Origin: Fluviibacter sp964387485
Lineage (GTDB): Bacteria > Pseudomonadota > Gammaproteobacteria > Burkholderiales > Rhodocyclaceae
NCBI GenBank assembly: GCA_964387485.1
Contig: CAYLWV010000016.1
Coordinates: 1-24,400 of the forward strand
DNA length: 24,400 nt
Direction of reading: 5' to 3'
Shown in pieces: positions 22,499-24,400 of the stretch. A program made the translations under genes and the position numbers. The notes below the pieces were generated by a model. That model did no database searches and was not told the origin of the DNA. It saw only the letters and a program-made list of their open reading frames with translations. How positions within the stretch are numbered: the stretch's first letter is position 1; each line of letters opens with the position of its first letter.

Positions 22499-22828
22499 TT
22501 ACTGGCCGGATTTAAGAATGATCACGCCGCCGATGATCATGGCGGCGCCGAGCCAGCGGAGCAGGGATGATTGCTCGCCAAAGAGCAGAATGCCCAGCAT
22601 AAATGTGCCGGCTGCACCGATGCCGGTCCAGACCGCATAGGCTGTCCCGATCGGAATCGCTTTCTGGGCAAGCCACAACAGCCAGGCGCTCAGTACGATT
22701 GACACCCCGGAAAACCCGAACCAGACCATTTGACGTAGGCCGTCGTTGGCTTGCGCCAGTTTATAACCGAGCGGCCAGCCGATTTCACAGATACCGGCCA
22801 GAATGAGTAGAAGCCAGGGATTGCTCAT
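22499..22828 (-). CDS. SMR-family transporter, SugE/Gdx-like
   Basis: This small multidrug-resistance protein of 109 aa has four transmembrane helices and acts as a dual-topology dimer exchanging protons for cations. The essential membrane Glu is Glu15 (LILAGICEIGW). GYK after it and the motif PIGTAYAVWTGIGAAGTFMLGILLFGE match the SugE/Gdx branch, which exports guanidinium, more than EmrE. This is a subtype inference. No guanidine riboswitch precedes it: only 8 bp separate it from the upstream DUF2252 gene, so it is likely the second gene of that operon. The stop abuts the opposing cytochrome stop (TAATTA). Confidence 0.88.
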   Translation of the reverse strand: MSNPWLLLILAGICEIGWPLGYKLAQANDGLRQMVWFGFSGVSIVLSAWLLWLAQKAIPIGTAYAVWTGIGAAGTFMLGILLFGEQSSLLRWLGAAMIIGGVIILKSGQ

Positions 22829-22836
22829 AGAGATTC

Positions 22837-24252
22837 TCAGTAGCCGGATTCGGCACAGCGTAAGGTACCGGCACGAATGGCCTGCATGAAGACGTCGTAA
22901 TCGGCCAGATTCTGCTCGGCGTAGGATTGTGCGAAGCGGACGAGGGCGTCGTCCAGACGTTCACTCTGGCCGCAATACCCTGCCAGCAGCGCTGGGTCGC
23001 CGGAGCGGGCGTGCGCATTGGCCAGCGCCCAGCCGAAGAGTGATGCATAGTCCGGGAACTCGTTGATACCGATGTCGCCTTTGCCGGTGCCGATCGAGAT
23101 ACCGCCTTTCATGTCGCGCAGCTGTCGGAGATAGAAGTCACTGTCCCGGGTGGTGCCATAGCCGAGAAAAAGATCGGGCGCCCCCTGGATTAAGCGTTGG
23201 CCATAAACGACCCGTTCACCCTGGGATCGGAACTGGTGGTCGGGAAAGTAGGGGGCAAGTACAGAGCGTTGCGCCCGTTTGTTTTGTAGGAACAGCGGAT
23301 CGGAGTCATCGAGTCCCTCCATGTAGAGAATCCAGCAGCCGAGACCAACGCTGCCGACGCCGACCACCTTGCGTGCGTAATCGATAATGCGGTAGCGATC
23401 CAGTACATGCCGACGATCAGATGCCAAGGAGCGGGCATAGGTTTTTAAACCTTCATCGAGCATATCGATAATCGGTGTGCCATACATGGTCTTATCAAGA
23501 TGCATGACAAAGGGCGGATTATCGATAAACGTGCGATGCTGCCCTACGCATTCGGTCAGTTTGCCCAGCACACCCTGATTGGTATTGCTGCGGGCCTTGG
23601 CAATCTGAGTCCGAACGTAGAGCTGAGATGCCGCTTTAATGCCTGTGACTTTGGCCCGCAACAGCAAATGCTGTTCATCAATATAGGATCGGGCCAGGTC
23701 AAGATAGGGCATCTCGGCATATTCAGCCATGTGCTCGCGGTACTTGCGAGACATGCGACGGATGATCATTTCACCATAAACGTTGTCCTGTCCGAGGGCA
23801 TGGGCGGCAATCATGGCACTGGCGGCCAGTCGCTTCAGGTCCCAGTCAAAGTGTCCGGGCAGGGTTTCATCGAAATCATTGATGCCGAAAACCAGGCGTC
23901 GCTCTGTGGTTGAAAAGAATCCGAAATTGCTGACGTGCATATCCCCGCAGAGCTGCACATGAATCGCCGGCGAGGACAGCGGTGCCAGATCCTGGGCCAT
24001 GATGGCGGCGCCACCCCGGAAAAAGGCAAAAGGATCCACTGCCATACGGGCATGGCGGATGGGGATCAGATCCGGAAAACGGGACTCTGCCTGACGGGCG
24101 ATGATATTCACCGCATCGAGTCGACGATGCTTGATCGGGTAGTCGCCTAGAGTGCTTCGTGGCGTTTTCTGGCGATAAGCTTTGCCCATTACCATCCGGT
24201 CTTTCACGGAAAGCGGAGCGCGGATAAACGATTTCAGGGTTTCATGTGCCAT
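22837..24252 (-). CDS. DUF2252 family protein
   Basis: This 471-aa protein belongs to the DUF2252 family, whose fold resembles aminoglycoside phosphotransferases/protein kinases; its substrate is unknown. The signatures are DPFAFFRGGAAIMAQDLA, CGDMHVSNFGFF (equivalent to the kinase-like catalytic loop GDxHxxN) and FGINDFDETLPGHFDWDLKRLAAS (equivalent to the metal-binding DFD). YLEQNLADYD-like sequence and HARSG near the end are also typical. ATG 24252 is favoured over a GTG at 24366 because a likely promoter lies between them, although the ATG lacks a clear ribosome-binding site. Translation of the SMR exporter follows 8 bp later. Confidence 0.88.
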   Translation of the reverse strand: MAHETLKSFIRAPLSVKDRMVMGKAYRQKTPRSTLGDYPIKHRRLDAVNIIARQAESRFPDLIPIRHARMAVDPFAFFRGGAAIMAQDLAPLSSPAIHVQLCGDMHVSNFGFFSTTERRLVFGINDFDETLPGHFDWDLKRLAASAMIAAHALGQDNVYGEMIIRRMSRKYREHMAEYAEMPYLDLARSYIDEQHLLLRAKVTGIKAASQLYVRTQIAKARSNTNQGVLGKLTECVGQHRTFIDNPPFVMHLDKTMYGTPIIDMLDEGLKTYARSLASDRRHVLDRYRIIDYARKVVGVGSVGLGCWILYMEGLDDSDPLFLQNKRAQRSVLAPYFPDHQFRSQGERVVYGQRLIQGAPDLFLGYGTTRDSDFYLRQLRDMKGGISIGTGKGDIGINEFPDYASLFGWALANAHARSGDPALLAGYCGQSERLDDALVRFAQSYAEQNLADYDVFMQAIRAGTLRCAESGY

Positions 24253-24318
24253 AGCGTAATGATGCCGCAAGCCAGGGTGCCTGGGAAATATTGCTTGATG
24301 ATCGGCTGCATCGCTAGT

Positions 24319-24347
24319 GTTATGTTGATCTTGTGTCGGTTTTGCAA
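24319..24347 (-). promoter_or_regulatory. Putative promoter of the DUF2252-SMR operon
   Basis: On the minus strand, TTGCAA (24347-24342, 4/6 to TTGACA) and CATAAC (24324-24319, 4/6 to TATAAT) are separated by exactly 17 bp. Transcription would begin near 24312, about 60 nt before ATG 24252. The TTGCAA box is itself palindromic. Confidence 0.4.
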
Positions 24348-24400
24348 CAATTTTGCTGTATTGCACAAAATTTTCTTGACAGGGGTTTTGAGGGCTCTAT

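Overview
The window is 24.4 kb of compact, mid-to-high G+C bacterial chromosome. Coding density, Shine-Dalgarno sites, the E. coli-like glycolate oxidase subunits, a Tat-exported TRAP binding protein, two c-type cytochromes, AsmA, YqhA and PEP carboxylase all point to an aerobic Gram-negative proteobacterium. I favour a betaproteobacterium, perhaps Neisseriales-like, but this is an impression from protein character and not a search result. I see no rRNA, tRNA, CRISPR array, transposase or phage gene.

Layout. 17-1345 (+): a small Cys-rich protein, a dCTPase-like MazG pyrophosphohydrolase and an AmiD-type lipoprotein amidase form a tightly overlapping run. 1367-2164 (+): an array of CTCTGTAAC dyads precedes a two-gene unit made of a zinc-ribbon mini-protein and a membrane-anchored secreted protein. 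2165-3633: a monohaem cytochrome c (-) and a LysR regulator (+) diverge from a shared promoter region. 3766-6570 (+): PEP carboxylase. 6736-13442 (+): a six-gene run, glcD-glcE-glcF-lldE-lldG-lldF, encodes glycolate oxidase followed by the LldEFG/LutABC lactate oxidase. 13473-17571 (-): the TRAP transporter dctQ-dctM-dctP and a TauE/SafE permease converge on that run. 17572-17940: a long non-coding interval holds a perfect 16-bp palindrome and, on the minus strand, a structured leader RNA that ends in an intrinsic terminator upstream of dctQ. 17938-20209 (+): AsmA and a PliC/MliC-type lysozyme inhibitor, then a terminator. 20157-21029 (-): a spermidine-synthase-like protein. 21082-22498 (+): YqhA (UPF0114) and a fused cytochrome c. 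22499-24252 (-): a DUF2252 protein followed by a SugE/Gdx-like SMR exporter.

How it fits together. The centre of the window reads as a 2-hydroxy/2-oxo-acid module. The TRAP system resembles the 2-oxo-acid/lactate-binding (TakP-like) type, and the six-gene run oxidises glycolate and lactate. PEP carboxylase next door could supply anaplerotic oxaloacetate. Flanking genes concern the envelope (amidase, AsmA, lysozyme inhibitor) and electron transfer (cytochromes).

The most unusual signals are the minus-strand leader RNA with a possible terminator/antiterminator switch before dctQ, the phased dyad array before the zinc-ribbon gene, and the TRAP-operon terminator that ends 3 nt before the tauE start codon.
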